A stretch of DNA of 64,000 bases, taken from contig JAKPOU010000041.1 in the NCBI GenBank assembly GCA_029547705.1, forward strand, positions 124,001 through 188,000, written 5' to 3'. The notes under the pieces are model-generated. The model made no database searches. It saw nothing but the letters and a program-made list of their open reading frames with translations, and was not told the DNA's origin. Positions 62,301 through 64,000 of the stretch are shown one piece after another. The stretch comes from Bacteroidota bacterium. GTDB lineage: Bacteria; Bacteroidota; Bacteroidia; Bacteroidales; VadinHA17. Numbering within the stretch: the first letter of the stretch is position 1; every line of letters begins with the position of its first letter. A program made the position numbers and the translations under genes.

Positions 62301-63674
62301 TCAGATTACGGGATGGTCTACAATTTCTTCCTTGTTCCGGTCCCAGTAAAGTTTTTTCCCGCGGCGGTAGGCATAAGTTGCCATAATACTGGCAATGGCA
62401 TTCCAGTAGCCTGTATGGATATTCCCGTTGGTATTGAAATTCCTGTCCCTGATGCAGTCAATCCAGTTATCCAGATGAAATTTGCTGTCATCGCTTAAGC
62501 TGACCGGTCCAAGTTTCATTCCGTATTCCGGAGTTGTCACTATTTCGGCCTTTCCGCTCTTAACTGCTTCTTTCATTCCTTCATAGAAATCGAATCCTCC
62601 GGGAAGCCTTTGATTTTCAGGTATCAGAAACCATCTTGCAGATCCCTCTCCGCCATGGGCAAACAGTGTGGCATCCTTGCCCCTGATACATGTGTAGTCA
62701 CCAAATTTATTTGCATAACTGGATGAGTATGAGTATAGTAATTTTGCATCCTCGTAGGTTGCAAGTGCCTGGAAGGTATCGGGATTCTGACGTATATCAG
62801 GCCATCCGAATATTCCTCCGTTGGCAACCATGGTATCAGGAATGGCGGTGTCGGTATAAAAATGTACCAATCCGCTTCCGTGGCTCATCCATTGCGATGT
62901 GATACCACCGGAATATTCGCGGAAAATTCTGAATTCAAAATATTTCCATGGGTCAAACGGCTCATAGGGCTTCCCAAGAAGCCAGCGGTTCCAGTCAGTG
63001 TCTTCTTCACGGATAGCAGTTATATCAGGATCATTCGGATCGTGCCAGCGATGGTTATTGTCATTCCATACCTGTTCAATTTTGGTTATCTGACCCAGTC
63101 TGCCTGACCGGATAATGTCCCTGACTTTTATCTGCATGGGGTCACTTACCCATTGAGATCCCATCTGAACCACCTGTTTTGATCCGAGCACTGCACTTCT
63201 TGCCAGTTTTGCATCCTCAACTTCTGTTGACAGGGGTTTCTCACAATAACAATCTTTCCCTGCCTCCACTACCTCGGCAAGAAGCTTTGCATGCTGAAAA
63301 TCACCCGTGGCTATCATTACCGCATCCAGTCCGGGCATCTTCAGCATATCTTCGGAATACTTGAATTGTTTAACATCGGCTCCGAACAGGCGTTTACAGT
63401 TAGCGGCCGCTTTCTCCCGGTTCAGTTTCCAGATGTCACAAACCGCAACCACAGCCAGGTTTTTATCTTTTTCCGAGGTTTTTACCATGTTCTGATGCCC
63501 CCTGCTCCGGCTGCCACAGCCCAGGAAACCGATATTTATCCGATCGTTTGCTCCCTTAATACGCTGATAGGAAGCAGCATTCATTGATAATGCACTTGAT
63601 GAAACGGCAACACCTAAAGCACCGGCAACTGTTTTGCCAATAAAACTCCTTCGCGATAATTCATTTGTTTCCAT
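62301..63674 (-). CDS. Tat-exported Gfo/Idh/MocA-family oxidoreductase
   Basis: 457 residues with a clear twin-arginine signal (LSRRSFIGKTVAGALGVAVSS). The Rossmann motif INIGFLGCGSRSRGHQ near residue 47 and CYCEKPLSTE near 140 are intact, and the C-terminal domain carries FREYSGGITSQWMSHGSGLVHFYTD near 265. Exported members of this family hold NAD and act on sugars or sugar acids; the substrate is unknown. It lies just beyond the fic fragment on the minus strand and has normal composition, so it marks the return to the ancestral chromosome. No partner gene is visible before the window ends. Confidence 0.85.
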   Translation of the reverse strand: METNELSRRSFIGKTVAGALGVAVSSSALSMNAASYQRIKGANDRINIGFLGCGSRSRGHQNMVKTSEKDKNLAVVAVCDIWKLNREKAAANCKRLFGADVKQFKYSEDMLKMPGLDAVMIATGDFQHAKLLAEVVEAGKDCYCEKPLSTEVEDAKLARSAVLGSKQVVQMGSQWVSDPMQIKVRDIIRSGRLGQITKIEQVWNDNNHRWHDPNDPDITAIREEDTDWNRWLLGKPYEPFDPWKYFEFRIFREYSGGITSQWMSHGSGLVHFYTDTAIPDTMVANGGIFGWPDIRQNPDTFQALATYEDAKLLYSYSSSYANKFGDYTCIRGKDATLFAHGGEGSARWFLIPENQRLPGGFDFYEGMKEAVKSGKAEIVTTPEYGMKLGPVSLSDDSKFHLDNWIDCIRDRNFNTNGNIHTGYWNAIASIMATYAYRRGKKLYWDRNKEEIVDHPVI

Positions 63675-63783
63675 GTCATGATATGTTTAAATCCTTAACC
63701 TTTTAATGCTAAATATCCGGACTGATAAATGTGAATGATCTAACTTTACAAAGTAATTAAAATAGATCCAAACAAGCAGATCA

Positions 63784-63924
63784 ATGAGCATATTTTTAGA
63801 AAAGACAAAAGCCCTCCTCCGCCAGCCATCACTCAAACGACCCGCCTGGGAGGACTTCAAAATTATCTTTCATAAATACCGTGAACTGGTGAATCCGGAT
63901 CATCATTCCCCTTATATCGATTAA
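63784..63924 (+). CDS. short hypothetical reading frame, possibly interrupted
   Basis: A 46-residue frame starting MSIFLEKTKALLRQPSLKRP and ending SPYID before TAA. The same frame continues after this single stop for 22 more codons (YENGRWTETYSGKRAYVRKI) to TGA at 63991-63993, with similar codon character. The two parts could be one 69-residue gene broken by a nonsense change. No family recognised. It is divergent to the Gfo/Idh gene with a 109-bp gap. Confidence 0.4.
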   Translation: MSIFLEKTKALLRQPSLKRPAWEDFKIIFHKYRELVNPDHHSPYID

Positions 63925-64000
63925 TACGAAAACGGCAGATGGACTGAAACATATTCCGGCAAGAGGGCTTATGTCAGGAAAATAAAATCCTGACTGACTT

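Noticed and set aside
62301-63674. GH109-type glycosidase
   Set aside because: Size and Tat signal fit, but I cannot see the GH109-specific segments. Called only as Gfo/Idh family.

Overview
The window looks like a chromosomal segment of a glycan-degrading member of the Bacteroidota, probably Bacteroidales or a close order. The signs are a SusC/SusD pair, several lipoprotein or Tat-exported glycoside hydrolases, few strong Shine-Dalgarno sites, and promoters of the TAnnTTTG (-7) type. By eye the base composition is about 45 percent G+C, with a clearly more A+T-rich stretch at about 59.8-62.3 kb.

Layout. (1) 0.2-4.9 kb: three-subunit proton-translocating transhydrogenase (pntA1-pntA2-pntB), with an overlapping M24 aminopeptidase. 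(2) 5.0-20.3 kb: a polysaccharide utilisation locus with GH78, GH127, an unassigned TIM-barrel hydrolase, SusC, SusD and GH106. It is aimed at a glycan carrying L-rhamnose and L-arabinofuranose, for example a rhamnogalacturonan or arabinogalactan side chain. (3) 20.4-29.7 kb: housekeeping genes (TonB-family protein, zwf-pgl, cold-shock protein, speA, a Yip1-like membrane protein, an LtaS-like sulfatase-fold enzyme).

(4) 29.7-40.0 kb: an unusual block in which all eight proteins carry export signals. It holds a TIM-barrel isomerase, three paralogous amidohydrolases (COG3964-like), two SelA-like PLP enzymes with twin-arginine signals, an exported RidA and a DUF362 protein. Amidohydrolase, PLP ammonia-lyase-like enzyme and RidA make chemical sense as deacylation, amine elimination and imine hydrolysis, but here apparently outside the cytoplasm. 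This is my main candidate for an undescribed system.

(5) 40.1-48.7 kb: hflK-hflC with an M48 metalloprotease, a CorC-like membrane protein, a TylF-like methyltransferase, hybrid cluster protein (hcp) with a palindromic operator, a small membrane protein and a NimA-like flavoprotein. (6) 48.7-58.3 kb: divergent host-type glycan genes. GH92 and a Gfo/Idh oxidoreductase lie on the minus strand; sialidase, N-acetylneuraminate lyase, N-acylglucosamine 2-epimerase and an MFS carrier form a plus-strand sialic acid operon. A 21-bp minisatellite, a 31-bp triplicate and a NUDIX gene follow.

(7) 58.8-62.3 kb: a methyltransferase-like orphan, then tRNA-Asp with repeated att-like units at its 3' end. Next comes an A+T-rich insert with a Fic protein fused to an AbiEi-like antitoxin domain, behind a promoter with repeated operator-like boxes, and a fragment of a second fic gene. 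(8) 62.3-64.0 kb: a Tat-exported Gfo/Idh oxidoreductase and a short orphan reading frame at the edge. All calls come from reading the sequence and from remembered family knowledge; no search was run.
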